Source of the DNA: Skermania piniformis
GTDB taxonomy: Bacteria > Actinomycetota > Actinomycetes > Mycobacteriales > Mycobacteriaceae
Reading direction: 5' to 3'
Assembly (NCBI RefSeq): GCF_019285775.1
Contig: NZ_CP079105.1
Coordinates: forward strand, 1,364,001-1,428,000
Length of the DNA: 64,000 nt
In this document: positions 16,815-26,505 of the stretch, piece by piece
Position numbering within the stretch: the first letter of the stretch is position 1
Layout of the letters: each line of letters opens with the position of its first letter
Program-made: the position numbers and the translations under genes
The notes under the pieces: model-generated
What the model was told of the DNA's origin: nothing
Databases searched by the model: none
The model's input: the letters and a program-made list of their open reading frames with translations, nothing else

Positions 16815-17126
16815 TCACTCGCCCGCTTCGGTCTTGGCCTCGAACTTCGACCGCAGCTCGGCTGCAGCGTCGGTGTTCTCCGACTCCATCTTCTGGATGT
16901 AGTTCACGACGTCCTGCACGGTGCGCAGGCTGGCCAGGTCTTCGTCCGGGATCTTGACGCCGTACTTGTCCTCGGTCTGCACGGCGATCTCGACCATGGA
17001 CAGCGAGTCGATGTCCAGGTCGTCGACGAAGGACTTCTCCGGGGTGACTTCGGACGGCTCGATCGCGGTGACCTCTTCGATGATTTCCGCGAGGTTGGCG
17101 ATGATCTCTTCTTGGCTGGTGGCCAC
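16815..17126 (-). CDS. acpM: Meromycolate-type acyl carrier protein AcpM
   Basis: The 103-residue acyl carrier protein reads [20 protein letters not shown] and carries the phosphopantetheine site DSL at Ser41 ([20 protein letters not shown]). The fold ends near residue 80. A charged C-terminal extension (about 81-103) is typical of mycobacterial AcpM, though shorter here. It carries growing chains between FabD, KasA and the reductive FAS-II enzymes. The GTG at 17126 was chosen from AGGGA upstream and from family alignment; an ATG further upstream (17159) would add an unconserved leader. It lies in the fabD-acpM-kasA-accD6 operon. Confidence 0.96.
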   Translation of the reverse strand: MATSQEEIIANLAEIIEEVTAIEPSEVTPEKSFVDDLDIDSLSMVEIAVQTEDKYGVKIPDEDLASLRTVQDVVNYIQKMESENTDAAAELRSKFEAKTEAGE

Positions 17127-17207
17127 TGCGTGGGTCCCTTCGTTTGTATGTTTGTACAACGTGTGTCGTTCGTGATCAGGTAAGAGTTACCTGCAAGGCG
17201 ACATTTT

Positions 17208-18125
17208 CTAGCCGGACACTACATGTTCGGCCAGCGCGGGAATGTCTCCCGGCGACTTGAGGGCGAGCGTGGGGGTTCCCTTCAGCTCGCGCTTGGCGAT
17301 GCCGACCAGCGTCCCGGCCGGGGGCAGCTCGATGACTCGGGTGGTCTCGGCGGTGCGCATGAAGTCGGTGCACAGGTCCCAGCGCACCGGACGGGTCACC
17401 TGGGCGGCAAGTTTGTTCAACGCGTCCGCGCCCGAGGTCACCGGTCGGCCGTCGGAGTTCGACAGCAGCGTGCGGGTCGGCTCTGCCGGGGTGATCGAGG
17501 CGGCCGCGAGGAGCACCTCGTCCTGCGCCGGAGCCATGAACGCGGTATGGAACGCGCCGGCGACGGCCAACGGGCGTACCCGGGCGCCGGCGGGCGGCTC
17601 GTCGGCCAGCGTGGCCAGATCGGCCAGCCGGCCCGCGGCCACGATCTGACCGGTCGCGTTGCGGTTGGCCGGCACCAGCGACAGCGCGGCGAGCCGCGCC
17701 AGCACCTCGGCCTCGTCGCCGCCGAGCACTGCCGACATCCCGGTCGGCTCCAGCGCGCACGCCTTGGCCATTGCCGCACCGCGCACCGCGGCCAGATGGA
17801 CCGCTTCCTCGCTGCTGAGTACGCCGGCGATGGCGGCGGCGGCCAGCTCACCGACGGAATGGCCCGCGACGACGGCATCGCTCGGGGCAAGGCCCTGCTC
17901 GGTCATGGCTTCGAAGGCGAGCAGCGCAGCCGCGACGACCAGCGGCTGGGTGACCGCGGTGTCGGTGATCTCCTCAGCCGTGGCCGAGGTGCCGAGCGCG
18001 ATCAGATCCAGGCCGGCCGCCGCCGACCACCCGGTGAGCAGTGTGGTGGCACCCGGCAATTCCAGCCACGGTGCGAGCATCCCCGGCTTCTGCGACCCCT
18101 GTCCCGGGGCGAGCAACGAAATCAC
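17208..18125 (-). CDS. fabD: Malonyl-CoA:ACP transacylase FabD
   Basis: This 305-residue enzyme moves malonyl from CoA to AcpM. The nucleophile elbow GHSVGE has Ser90. Arg115 (AAVRGAAM) binds the malonyl carboxylate, and His193 (GAFHTAFM) completes the dyad. The N-terminal APGQGSQ motif is intact. It starts with GTG at 18125, the same start position as mycobacterial FabD (ISLLAPGQGSQ). It is the first gene of the FAS-II operon; the 128-bp region between it and mabR should hold the operon promoter. acpM follows after about 80 bp. Confidence 0.95.
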   Translation of the reverse strand: MISLLAPGQGSQKPGMLAPWLELPGATTLLTGWSAAAGLDLIALGTSATAEEITDTAVTQPLVVAAALLAFEAMTEQGLAPSDAVVAGHSVGELAAAAIAGVLSSEEAVHLAAVRGAAMAKACALEPTGMSAVLGGDEAEVLARLAALSLVPANRNATGQIVAAGRLADLATLADEPPAGARVRPLAVAGAFHTAFMAPAQDEVLLAAASITPAEPTRTLLSNSDGRPVTSGADALNKLAAQVTRPVRWDLCTDFMRTAETTRVIELPPAGTLVGIAKRELKGTPTLALKSPGDIPALAEHVVSG

Positions 18126-18204
18126 GTTCCATAGGAAACACCGTGCGAGGCCGATCGACCGATGTCGGGGCGGATGAAGGTTCGCAAGCTGTTTTGTGGA
18201 GAGT

Positions 18205-18217
18205 CACCGAAACGGTG
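18205..18217. promoter_or_regulatory. Candidate operator in fabD promoter region
   Basis: CACCG-AAA-CGGTG is a perfect inverted repeat 80 bp upstream of fabD, in the mabR-fabD gap. It is flanked by GTCACC and GGTGACC half-sites. MabR is known to bind the fabD promoter in mycobacteria, but I have not matched this sequence to a published motif. Confidence 0.4.
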
Positions 18218-18253
18218 GTCAGGAGGGTGACCAAGCTCGCAATTCAGGTTACC

Positions 18254-19597
18254 TCAGTTGCCGATCATGTCGAATGGTGCTGATGGTGCAGGTGTGAATT
18301 GTGTGGTTGATTCGTTACGAGATCGTGCCAGCCTGCCTACCGTGGCAGCGATCCGGAGTACGTACGCATCGCGCGGATTGAGCGGATCCCGGCCCGTGAC
18401 CTCGGCAATCCGCTTCAGTCGATAACGAACGGTATTTGGATGGACAAACAGCTGACGTGCGCAAGTCTCGACTGCGCCACCGCAATCGAGGTAGGCGTCG
18501 AGCGTGTCGGCCAGCGCTGCGCCGGCCGACGCCAGCGGTGCGACGACGTCGTCGGCGAGCGCTCGAAGCGCGGCCGGGTCGCCGAGCAGGGCACGCTCGG
18601 GTAACAGTTCGGCAGCATGCACCGGTCTGGGCGCTTCCCGCCAGCCACTCACCGCCGCCATCCCGGCGAGCGCTTCGGTGGCACTGGCGTGGGCTGCGCT
18701 CAGCGTTGCCGTCGTCGGGCCGATCACCACGGGCCCTTCGGAGAAGACGCTGGCGAGCAGATCGTCGACGAACGACGCCTGTTGCTGATGGGCGTTTTCG
18801 GTGAGCGCGCCGCTCGCCACCATGACCAGTCGCGATCCCTGCACCACGGCCAGCGCCGCCCGATCGTGCCGGGCCGCGATGTTGTGCACGGCACCGATCA
18901 CCGAAACGCCTTGATTCGGCGGGGGCGTTCCGACCAGCACCGTCGCCGGCGCGGTCGCGTCCCAGTTCAGCGTCGCTGCTCGGGACAACATGTCCGAGCC
19001 GGTGTCGCCGCGCACCACGGCATCGACCACGAGCGCCTCGAGCCGGGTATCCCAGGCGCCGCGGGATTCGGCCGCGCTGGCATAAACCGATGCCGCGGCG
19101 AAGCCCAATTCGCGGCCGTACCGCAACACTGCCTCGGTGAGCGCTACCAGCTGGCCGTCGGTGCGCGCCAGCGCCGGCAGCCACTGCTCGAAGAACTCCA
19201 TCGCGACCCGGACCATCTCCACGGTCTGCCGCAAGGTCAGCCGCCGGGCCAGATCCTGTGGGATCACCTGGAACGCATCCAGGCTGAACCGGATGTCGCT
19301 GGCCGGGTCCTGCAACCATTCCAGGAAGTTCACCAACGCGGTCTGCACCAGCATCTGCACGCCGGCGCGCTGGGATGCGTCCAGGTCGGCGAAGAACGGA
19401 AGTTGGGTCTGCATCGAGCTGACCGCTTCGGTGGACAGGCGGCCGGAGAATTGCTTGACCCGTTTCAGCAGCGACTCCGGTAACGGGTCGCGCTGTTGCC
19501 GGCGTGGGGACAGCGCCCCGGTCGGCAGGTAGACCTCGTTTTCCGACCCGCTGTCGTCGACCCGACGCGGTCGCGGCGGGCGACGATGTTCGGCCAT
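18254..19597 (-). CDS. mabR: PucR-type transcriptional regulator MabR (FAS-II regulator)
   Basis: The 447-residue protein corresponds in position and architecture to Rv2242/MabR. The long N-terminal and central sensing region ends in a PucR-type C-terminal HTH at about residues 370-425 (LDCGGAVETCARQLFVHPNT, then VRYRLKRIAEVTGRDP). MabR in mycobacteria activates the fabD-acpM-kasA-kasB-accD6 operon and responds to long-chain acyl-CoA. The ATG at 19597 (MAEHRRPPRPRRVDD) lies 13 nt after the aceE stop, so the two may be cotranscribed. The nearby fabD operon on the same strand is the expected target. The frame is open further upstream, but that part overlaps aceE. Confidence 0.9.
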   Translation of the reverse strand: MAEHRRPPRPRRVDDSGSENEVYLPTGALSPRRQQRDPLPESLLKRVKQFSGRLSTEAVSSMQTQLPFFADLDASQRAGVQMLVQTALVNFLEWLQDPASDIRFSLDAFQVIPQDLARRLTLRQTVEMVRVAMEFFEQWLPALARTDGQLVALTEAVLRYGRELGFAAASVYASAAESRGAWDTRLEALVVDAVVRGDTGSDMLSRAATLNWDATAPATVLVGTPPPNQGVSVIGAVHNIAARHDRAALAVVQGSRLVMVASGALTENAHQQQASFVDDLLASVFSEGPVVIGPTTATLSAAHASATEALAGMAAVSGWREAPRPVHAAELLPERALLGDPAALRALADDVVAPLASAGAALADTLDAYLDCGGAVETCARQLFVHPNTVRYRLKRIAEVTGRDPLNPRDAYVLRIAATVGRLARSRNESTTQFTPAPSAPFDMIGN

Positions 19598-19610
19598 GTC
19601 CGCAAGATAC

Positions 19611-22457
19611 TCAGGCAGAACCCGGATCGGCCAGTGAGGTCGGCGCCGCGAGCGGATCGTCGATCTTGTAGCGGCGAGCTGCTTCGGCGGCGATGCCCGG
19701 CTCGATCGTCCCGTCCGCTCCGAGTGCGGACAGCGCTGCCACCGCGATCGACTGTGCATCGACGTTGAACACCCGCCGTGCCGCCGGTCGGGTGTCGGAA
19801 AAGCCGAAACCGTCGGTTCCCAAGGTCACGTAGCGACCGGGTATCCACTGTCGGATCTGGTCCGGGACCGCGCGCAACCAATCGGATGCCGCGACGAACG
19901 GCCCGGCCGCTCCGGCCAGTGCGGTGGTGACATACGGCGTGCGCACCGGGGTGGCCGGATCTCGCAATGCGTCCCGCTCGGCGGCGACCCCGTCGCGGCG
20001 CAACTCGCCCCACGAGGTGACCGACCAGACGTCGGCCCGCACTCCCCAGTCGGTGGCGAGCAGTTCCTGGGCGGCCAGGCCGTCCGGCACGGTCACCCCG
20101 GACACCAGAATCTGTGCCACCGCTGCGTCGGCGGGCAGTTCGGTCGATCCGGTGCGGTAACGGTAGATCCCCCGGACGACGCCCGCGACGTCCAGGTCGG
20201 CCGGTTCGGCAGGCTGCTGATACGGCTCGTTGTAGAGGGTCAGGTAGTAGATCAGGTCTTCACCACCGAAGCCGGGCACCGGCGCGCCGTCGTCGGCCCG
20301 GGTGCCGCCGTACATCCGGCGCAGCCCGTCGCGCACGATGTGCGATATCTCGTAGGCGAACGCCGGGTCGTAGGCCACCACAGCAGGATTGGTCGATGCG
20401 AGCAACTGGGAGTGCCCGTCGGCGTGCTGCAGTCCCTCGCCGGTGAGCGTGGTCCGACCGGCGGTGGCGCCGAGGACGAACCCGCGGGCCATCTGATCGG
20501 CGGCGGCCCAGAAGCTGTCGCCGGTGCGTTGGAAGCCGAACATCGAATAGAAGATGTAGAGCGGGATCATCGGCTCGCCGTGCGTGGCATACGAGGTGCC
20601 GACGGCGGTGAAGCTGGCCGTGGACCCGGCCTCGTTGATGCCTTCGTGCAGGATCTGTCCGACGCTGCTCTCCTTGTAGGCGAGCATCAGCTCGGCGTCC
20701 ACCGAGGTGTAGAGCTGTCCGTTCGGGTTGTAGATCTTCAGCGAAGGGAACCAGGAATCCATCCCGAACGTCCGTGCTTCGTCGGGGATGATCGGCACGA
20801 TGCGCTTGCCGATCTCGGGATCGCGCAGCAGTTCCTTGATCAGCCGGACGAAGGCCATCGTGGTCGCGACGTCCTGCTTGCCGGACCCTTTGCGCACCGA
20901 GGCGTAGGCGGCGTCGCCGGGCAGGGTCAGCGGTTCGGCGGCGGTCCGTCGTTCCGGCAGGAACCCGCCCAGCGCTCGGCGCCGGTCCAGCATGTAGCGG
21001 ATCTCCCGGGCATCTGGACCGGGGTGGTAGTACGGCGGGAGGTAGGGATCGCGTTCCAGCTCGGCGTCGCTGATCGGGATGCGCTGAGCGTCGCGGAAAT
21101 CCTTCAGATCCTGCAGGGTCAGCTTCTTCATCTGATGGGTCGCATTCCGGCCTTCGAAATGCTTGCCGAGGGTGTAGCCCTTGATCGTCTTGGCCAGGAT
21201 CACCGTCGGCTGCCCTTTGTGCGATACCGCTGCGGCGTATGCGGCGTACACCTTGCGGTAGTCGTGCCCGCCGCGTTTGAGGTTCCAGATCTGCGAATCG
21301 GTGAGATTCGCGACCAACTCCTTCGTGCGCGGATCCCGGTTGAAGAAGTGTTCCCGGACGAACGCGCCGTCGTTCGCCTTATAGGTCTGGAAGTCGCCGT
21401 CCGGTGTGGTGTTCATCAGGTTCACCAGGGCGCCGTCCCGGTCGGCGTGCAGCAGCGCATCCCACTCCCGGCCCCAGACCACCTTGATCACGTTCCAGCC
21501 GGCGCCGCGGAAGAACGATTCCAGCTCCTGGATGATCTTGCCGTTGCCGCGGACCGGGCCGTCCAGCCGCTGCAGATTGCAGTTGATCACGAACGTCAGG
21601 TTGTCCAGGCCTTCGTTTGCGGCGACCTGGATCAGCCCGCGCGACTCCGGCTCGTCCATCTCACCGTCGCCGAGGAATGCCCAGACATGCTGGTCCGCAG
21701 TGTCGGTGATGCCACGATCGTGCAGGTAGTGGTTGAACCGAGCCTGGTAGATGGCGTTCATCGGGCCTAGGCCCATCGATACCGTGGGGAATTCCCAGAA
21801 GGTCGGGAACAGGCGCGGATGCGGGTACGAGGGGAGTCCGCCGCCCTGGCCGGCATGGCTGTACTCCTGCCGGAAACCGTCGAGCCGATCCGCGGAGATC
21901 CGGCCCTCCAGGAAGGCGCGAGCGTAGATGCCGGGCGAGGCATGGCCCTGGATGTAGACCTGATCCCCGCCGCCCGGGTGGTCCTTACCGCGGAAGAAGT
22001 GGTTGAACCCGACTTCGTAGAGTGCGGCCGAGGAGGCGTAGGTGGAGATGTGTCCACCGACACCGACGCCGGGCCGTTGGGCCCGGTGCACCATGATCGC
22101 GGCGTTCCAGCGGATCCAGGCGCGGAACCGCCGCTCCACCTCCTCGTCGCCGGGAAACCACGGTTCGTTCTCGGTCGGAATGGTATTGACGTAGTCGGTC
22201 GAGGTGAGCGCCGGGATCGCGACCCGGCGTTCGCCGGCTCGCTCGAGCATCCGCAACATCAGGTAACGCGCCCGGCCGGGACCGGATCGGTCGAGCAGAT
22301 CGTCGAAAGATTCGAGCCATTCGCTCGTCTCCTCCGGATCGATGTCGGGCAGGTAGGACGCCACACCTTCTCGGATCACTCGGACCCGGCCGGCGGCGTC
22401 TGTGCTGGTCGGAGCGATGGTCGCGGGGGAGGATGCCGGGTCGGATGGTTGGGGCAC
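19611..22457 (-). CDS. aceE: Pyruvate dehydrogenase E1 component, homodimeric type AceE
   Basis: The roughly 948-residue enzyme decarboxylates pyruvate with thiamine diphosphate and acetylates the lipoyl domain of E2. The ThDP motif [12 protein letters not shown] is present, as are the family blocks [20 protein letters not shown] and [21 protein letters not shown] chose the GTG at 22457: AGGAG lies 6 nt upstream, and it leaves about 23 residues before the conserved [20 protein letters not shown], as in M. tuberculosis AceE. ATGs at 22532 and 22505 are in frame but have poorly spaced ribosome sites. mabR follows by 13 nt. The product feeds acetyl-CoA toward the adjacent fatty acid genes. Confidence 0.95.
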   Translation of the reverse strand: MPQPSDPASSPATIAPTSTDAAGRVRVIREGVASYLPDIDPEETSEWLESFDDLLDRSGPGRARYLMLRMLERAGERRVAIPALTSTDYVNTIPTENEPWFPGDEEVERRFRAWIRWNAAIMVHRAQRPGVGVGGHISTYASSAALYEVGFNHFFRGKDHPGGGDQVYIQGHASPGIYARAFLEGRISADRLDGFRQEYSHAGQGGGLPSYPHPRLFPTFWEFPTVSMGLGPMNAIYQARFNHYLHDRGITDTADQHVWAFLGDGEMDEPESRGLIQVAANEGLDNLTFVINCNLQRLDGPVRGNGKIIQELESFFRGAGWNVIKVVWGREWDALLHADRDGALVNLMNTTPDGDFQTYKANDGAFVREHFFNRDPRTKELVANLTDSQIWNLKRGGHDYRKVYAAYAAAVSHKGQPTVILAKTIKGYTLGKHFEGRNATHQMKKLTLQDLKDFRDAQRIPISDAELERDPYLPPYYHPGPDAREIRYMLDRRRALGGFLPERRTAAEPLTLPGDAAYASVRKGSGKQDVATTMAFVRLIKELLRDPEIGKRIVPIIPDEARTFGMDSWFPSLKIYNPNGQLYTSVDAELMLAYKESSVGQILHEGINEAGSTASFTAVGTSYATHGEPMIPLYIFYSMFGFQRTGDSFWAAADQMARGFVLGATAGRTTLTGEGLQHADGHSQLLASTNPAVVAYDPAFAYEISHIVRDGLRRMYGGTRADDGAPVPGFGGEDLIYYLTLYNEPYQQPAEPADLDVAGVVRGIYRYRTGSTELPADAAVAQILVSGVTVPDGLAAQELLATDWGVRADVWSVTSWGELRRDGVAAERDALRDPATPVRTPYVTTALAGAAGPFVAASDWLRAVPDQIRQWIPGRYVTLGTDGFGFSDTRPAARRVFNVDAQSIAVAALSALGADGTIEPGIAAEAARRYKIDDPLAAPTSLADPGSA

Positions 22458-22665
22458 CGTGCGCTCCTGGGCGTGTGTGTTGCGTTCTCGGGCGGACTCG
22501 TTCATCCTTGCCGATCTCGGCGTATCGGTCATCTCCCGGCCCGGCTCGATCCAGTACCGTCGTCGGGCAGTAGGTCAGTGCCGTCGGCAGGTACGTCGGT
22601 GCCGTCGAGCGGCGAGAACCGTGGGTCAACATCGTCGGACCAATACGTCGATCAGGGGACGAAGC

Positions 22666-23232
22666 ATGCGAACCGAGCAGAGGTATCGCCGGGCGGGTCT
22701 GACCGGCGCCATGACGGCAGCGATCACGATGACAGTAGCGGTCATCGCGATCGTGGTTGCCGGCTGCGGTGACCGGGTCGACGGAAGCGCCCGAGAAAAC
22801 TCCGGCGAGGCGTCGGCCTACCGCTCGGAGGCGGCCGCGTCGTCGTCCGCTGCCGCCGCGGCGGCGCAAGCTGCCGCCACCGCGAAGGCCAAAGCCGACA
22901 CCTGCGGTGCGTTCCTCGGTCGGACCGATCCGGCGATCGACGCTTTCAACGGCTTCGTCGATGCCAGCAACAAACGAGCAGACGATATCGCTGCCCGCCG
23001 GTCGGCTGCGGTCACCGAGCTGCGCAAGTCTGCCGACGAGGTGGACGCCGGGGTGCAGGCGGCCGGACCGCCGCTCGATCCCGATTTGGCAAAGCGCTTC
23101 GCCGACTACGCCGGTGCTGCGCGCGAGCTGGCAACCGCGGCGGACCAGATGCAGGATGCGGTGCAGGCCGTCAACCAGGCAAAGGAGCGGTTCAACGACA
23201 GTCTCGAGGCGGTCCGGAAGGGCTGCGACTGA
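22666..23232 (+). CDS. Secreted lipoprotein, Rv2240c-like
   Basis: This 188-residue protein has a basic N-terminus and hydrophobic segment ending in lipobox VVAGC (Cys34), so it should be lipid-anchored outside the membrane. After an Ala/Ser-rich linker (about 45-70), a helical domain has two Cys (KADTCGAFLG and near the C-terminus RKGCD) that could pair. It is divergent from aceE, as the Rv2240c gene is in mycobacteria, which supports orthology by position. The function is not known. The ATG at 22666 gives a proper signal peptide; longer frames upstream overlap aceE and are spurious. Confidence 0.82.
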   Translation: MRTEQRYRRAGLTGAMTAAITMTVAVIAIVVAGCGDRVDGSARENSGEASAYRSEAAASSSAAAAAAQAAATAKAKADTCGAFLGRTDPAIDAFNGFVDASNKRADDIAARRSAAVTELRKSADEVDAGVQAAGPPLDPDLAKRFADYAGAARELATAADQMQDAVQAVNQAKERFNDSLEAVRKGCD

Positions 23233-23353
23233 TCGATATCGATCTCGCAGCTATCGAAAACACTCCGGCGAATTCTGCCGATCGGGTTGCATCGTGAGCC
23301 GCTAGCATGTTCGCTTGCACTACTTGACCGGACTTTTGGAGGAGGAAACCACC

Positions 23354-23779
23354 GTGGCCGCCGCGGGGGACGCGCAGACTTACGCTCAGAAGCTCGGTAT
23401 CTCACACGGCGCGGTGATTCAAGAACTGGGCTGGGACGATGATGCCGACGACGATATCCGCGCCGACATCGAGGAGACGATCGGGGACGAACTTCTCGAC
23501 GAGGACTCCGACGAGGTGATCGACGTTGTTCTGCTGTGGTGGCGGGATGGCGACGGTGACCTGGTCGATGCCTTGATGGACGCGATCGGGCCACTCGCCG
23601 ACGAAGGGTTCGTCTGGGTGCTCACCCCTAAGACCGGCCAGTCCGGGCATGTCGAGCCCAGCGAGATCGCCGAGGCTGCGCCGACCGCGGGACTCACCCA
23701 AACCTCGGCGGTGAATCTGGGCGACTGGACCGGGAGCCGCTTGGTGCAGCCCAAGGCCCGCGCGGCGAAACAGCGCTGA
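23354..23779 (+). CDS. DUF3052 family protein (Rv2239c-like)
   Basis: The 141-residue acidic conserved protein contains AQKLGISHGAVIQELGWDDD and VVLLWWRDGDGDLVDALMDA. The C-terminal half reads GFVWVLTPKTGQSGHVEPSE, then APTAGLTQTSAVNLGDW. This closely matches Rv2239c/DUF3052. There is no signal or membrane segment. The fold and function are unknown; the very conserved tryptophans and the acidic patch suggest a protein-protein role. The GTG at 23354 follows a GGAGGAGG ribosome site by about 9 nt. ahpE begins 38 bp downstream on the same strand, so cotranscription is likely. Confidence 0.88.
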   Translation: MAAAGDAQTYAQKLGISHGAVIQELGWDDDADDDIRADIEETIGDELLDEDSDEVIDVVLLWWRDGDGDLVDALMDAIGPLADEGFVWVLTPKTGQSGHVEPSEIAEAAPTAGLTQTSAVNLGDWTGSRLVQPKARAAKQR

Positions 23780-23817
23780 CGCCGACCGCATCACCGACCG
23801 GCGACGGAGGCCGTGCC

Positions 23818-24291
23818 ATGCCGCTGGAGATCGGCGCGACTGCGCCCGACTTCACCCTCAAGGACCAGAACAACCAGCCGGTCACGTTGTCGGATTTCCG
23901 GGGCCGACGCAACGTGCTGCTGATGTTCTTTCCGCTGGCCTTCACCGGCACCTGTGCCGGTGAGTTGGGCCGGATCCGGGACGAGCTGCCGCGGTTTCAA
24001 AACGACACCTCCGAGGTGCTCACGATTTCGGTGGGTGCGGCGCCGAGTCACAAGATGTGGGCCAGCGAACACGGCTACCTGTTTCCGATCTTGTCCGATT
24101 TCTGGCCGCACGGCGCGGTAACGCAGGCGTACGACGTGTTCAACGACCGTGCGGGGTTCGCCAACCGCGGCACGTTCGTCGTCGATCGGTCGGGCCTGAT
24201 TCGGTTTGCCGAAATGAACGGCCCTGGTGAGCCCCGGGACAGCGCGGTGTGGGTGAGCGCGCTCGACGCTCTGGCCACGCCGGGTGCGTAA
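23818..24291 (+). CDS. ahpE: One-cysteine peroxiredoxin AhpE
   Basis: The 157-residue thioredoxin-fold peroxidase reduces peroxides and peroxynitrite. The peroxidatic Cys46 sits in PLAFTGTCAGEL, preceded by the conserved Thr43; the catalytic Arg should lie in the NRGTFVVDRSG region. There is no resolving Cys, so it is a 1-Cys enzyme that would use mycoredoxin/mycothiol, as mycobacterial AhpE (Rv2238c) does. Length and ends match that enzyme. It follows the DUF3052 gene, as in mycobacteria. Cytoplasmic. Confidence 0.95.
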   Translation: MPLEIGATAPDFTLKDQNNQPVTLSDFRGRRNVLLMFFPLAFTGTCAGELGRIRDELPRFQNDTSEVLTISVGAAPSHKMWASEHGYLFPILSDFWPHGAVTQAYDVFNDRAGFANRGTFVVDRSGLIRFAEMNGPGEPRDSAVWVSALDALATPGA

Positions 24292-24384
24292 CGTGAGTGT
24301 CTACTCCATACGACACAGTTATCGGATGTATAACGCCGAACCGGGGGGTCTCGGGTAGTCGTCATCGACCCCGGAGAGGAAACG

Positions 24385-26505
24385 ATGGGTTTTCGAGTTG
24401 CCGCACGCGGCGTCTTCCTGATGTCGAACCTGGCGGTGCCGGGCGGGATTGCGCTCGCCGCGCTGGTCTCGGTGCCGTGGACGAACCCGGCAGCGCCGGC
24501 TACCCAGGTCACCGCATTGGCCGCGGCGAGTGCGCCGGCATGCTACGACATGGTGACGGTCGCGGTGGCCGGGCGGAACGACGTCCCGCACCAGGGCGAG
24601 AACACCTACCTCACCGCGGCCGACGGCACCCAGCTCCCGGCCGCCACGGACTATTCCAGCACGTGGCTCGACTCCGTGGTCGACGCGCCGAAGGCACGCG
24701 TCGGTGCGGACTCCTACAACACGGTGTATGTCGACTATCCCGCCAACATGGCCACTTACGAAGACGCGGTGGATGTCGGAGTGAGCAACACCGAGCAGGT
24801 GATGCGATCGATTTCGGCGACCTGCCCGGATACCCAGTTCGCCATCGTCGGGTACAGCGAAGGCGCTGACGTGGCCCGCCGAGTCGCCACCCGGATCGGA
24901 AATCAGACCGCCGTCGATGCCGTCGGGATCGATCCGGATGCGGTCGCCGGGGTGGTGATCCTCGCCGACCCGGGCCGGGACGCCGGCGCGGGACAGTTCC
25001 CGGGTGCGCAGAACGAGTACGCCCACCCCGACGGCTACAACGTCGCCTACCAGACCACGGCAAAAGCGGCGTCCGGCCAGGGCGCGATGCCGGGCACTGC
25101 GGGTGACTTCGGCGCCCTGAGCGGCCGGGTCGCGTCGTTCTGCGCCGACGGGGACCTGACGTGTTCGGCGCCGCAGAACATCGCGTTGCTGCAGCTGGCG
25201 GCGAACGTCGGCCGTCAGCTCAACATCGATGCGCTGGAGCGCGACGGCGGCACGCCGGCGAACGTGCTCGACGCGATCGCCGTGATCGGCCGAGTGGTCG
25301 GTCTGGCCGTCGACGATGTGTTGTCTCAGCCGAACTGGATGCGCAGCGACGAGACGTTCCTCGACGTGCTGGTCAAGGTGTCCGACCCGGCGTACCGACC
25401 GGGTCGAGACAGCGGCGCGGCCGGCTCGGGCCCGTTGAACCTGAACCAGTTGGTCGACATCGCGTATCTGCCGGGCAAGATCCGCAACGAGATCGTCGGC
25501 TTCGTCGAGGACAATCAGAACACCTTGCAGGTCGCGATGAACGACCCGTACGGGCAGACCCTGGCCCCGGGAACCGGGCACCACTTCGATTACTGGCGCG
25601 ACGCCGATCCGTCGGTCGGTCGGTCGCAGAGCTCGGCCGAGTACGCCGCCGGCTGGTTGACCAGTCTGGCGCAACAAGCAGAACGCCAGGAGAATGTCGC
25701 GGCAGCCGCCCGGGCACAGCGCGATCCCGTCACGATGTCGGCTGCCGATACGTACCGCGCCACGTCGACCACCTCGTCGCTACAGACCACCCCGGTGGCC
25801 AAGAGCATCGCGTCGGCGGCGAGCGTGCCGACCGTTACCTATGGACCGCCGATCACATCGACGAACACGCTGGTCACCAATCGTTCGGTGACCATGGCGG
25901 ACGGGACCGAGATGGCGGGCCGTGGTCCGGTCCTGCCCCGATCGGCGAGCACCTACCGCGCGGCGCAAGCGTTTCCGCCGGCGACCGCATCGCCGACTGC
26001 CGCGAAGCCGAGCGTGGCTGCCAGGCAGGACAGCACCGTCACCCAGAAGAGCACGGTGACGCAGAACAGCACGGTGACGCAGAACAGCACCGCCCGGGTC
26101 GCGCCGCCGGCAGCGGCGGTTTCCGCACCGACCTACACGATCCCCACCACGACCAAGCCGTCCACCACCACGGTGGCACCGCAGGTTTACTCGGTGCCGA
26201 CCACGACGACAGTGCCGTCCACGGCGACGGTGCCGACCACGACGAAGCCGTCCACCACCACGGTGGCACCGCAGGTCTACTCCGTGCCGACCACGACGAC
26301 GGTGCCCAGCACCGCAGCCCCGGCCAGCACCGACCAGGCAACCGTGACCTACGCCGTTCCGGTGCCCACGGAGACAGCGCCGACGATCGTGGCCCCCACC
26401 ACGACAGCCGACGTTGCGACAGCAGCAGAAACGACAGCAACAGAGACGGCGGCGGCAGAAACCACAGCAGCCGTGGTCACGACGACGACGGCGCCGGTCG
26501 GCTGA
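24385..26505 (+). CDS. Secreted cutinase-like esterase with long Thr/Pro/Val-rich repetitive tail
   Basis: This 706-residue exported protein has a signal sequence and Ala-rich linker (1-50), then a cutinase-type alpha/beta hydrolase domain (about 51-260 plus an extension). The nucleophile elbow is GYSEG (Ser158). The Asp lies in SFCADGDLTCSAP (residues 255-257), and a His is in GTGHHFDYW (399-400). A cutinase core is about 200 residues, so residues 260-410 are an added domain. Residues about 450-706 are low-complexity and include short repeats (STVTQ) and a 30-residue tandem repeat. They may span the cell wall or carry glycans. Likely substrates are lipid esters or polyesters. The last 29 bp overlap the convergent tetR. 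Confidence 0.87.
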   Translation: MGFRVAARGVFLMSNLAVPGGIALAALVSVPWTNPAAPATQVTALAAASAPACYDMVTVAVAGRNDVPHQGENTYLTAADGTQLPAATDYSSTWLDSVVDAPKARVGADSYNTVYVDYPANMATYEDAVDVGVSNTEQVMRSISATCPDTQFAIVGYSEGADVARRVATRIGNQTAVDAVGIDPDAVAGVVILADPGRDAGAGQFPGAQNEYAHPDGYNVAYQTTAKAASGQGAMPGTAGDFGALSGRVASFCADGDLTCSAPQNIALLQLAANVGRQLNIDALERDGGTPANVLDAIAVIGRVVGLAVDDVLSQPNWMRSDETFLDVLVKVSDPAYRPGRDSGAAGSGPLNLNQLVDIAYLPGKIRNEIVGFVEDNQNTLQVAMNDPYGQTLAPGTGHHFDYWRDADPSVGRSQSSAEYAAGWLTSLAQQAERQENVAAAARAQRDPVTMSAADTYRATSTTSSLQTTPVAKSIASAASVPTVTYGPPITSTNTLVTNRSVTMADGTEMAGRGPVLPRSASTYRAAQAFPPATASPTAAKPSVAARQDSTVTQKSTVTQNSTVTQNSTARVAPPAAAVSAPTYTIPTTTKPSTTTVAPQVYSVPTTTTVPSTATVPTTTKPSTTTVAPQVYSVPTTTTVPSTAAPASTDQATVTYAVPVPTETAPTIVAPTTTADVATAAETTATETAAAETTAAVVTTTTAPVG
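26143..26316 (+). repeat. 90-bp tandem repeat in the cutinase-like gene tail
   Basis: Two adjacent copies of a 30-codon unit begin at 26143 and 26233. Each encodes PTTTKPSTTTVAPQV followed by YSVPTTTTVPSTA. The first 28 residues are identical in both, with mostly synonymous base changes. Copy number could vary by slippage or recombination without breaking the frame. Confidence 0.85.

Noticed and set aside
20340-21770. 476-codon plus-strand frame opposite aceE
   Set aside because: Antisense shadow of a highly conserved enzyme; no start signal.
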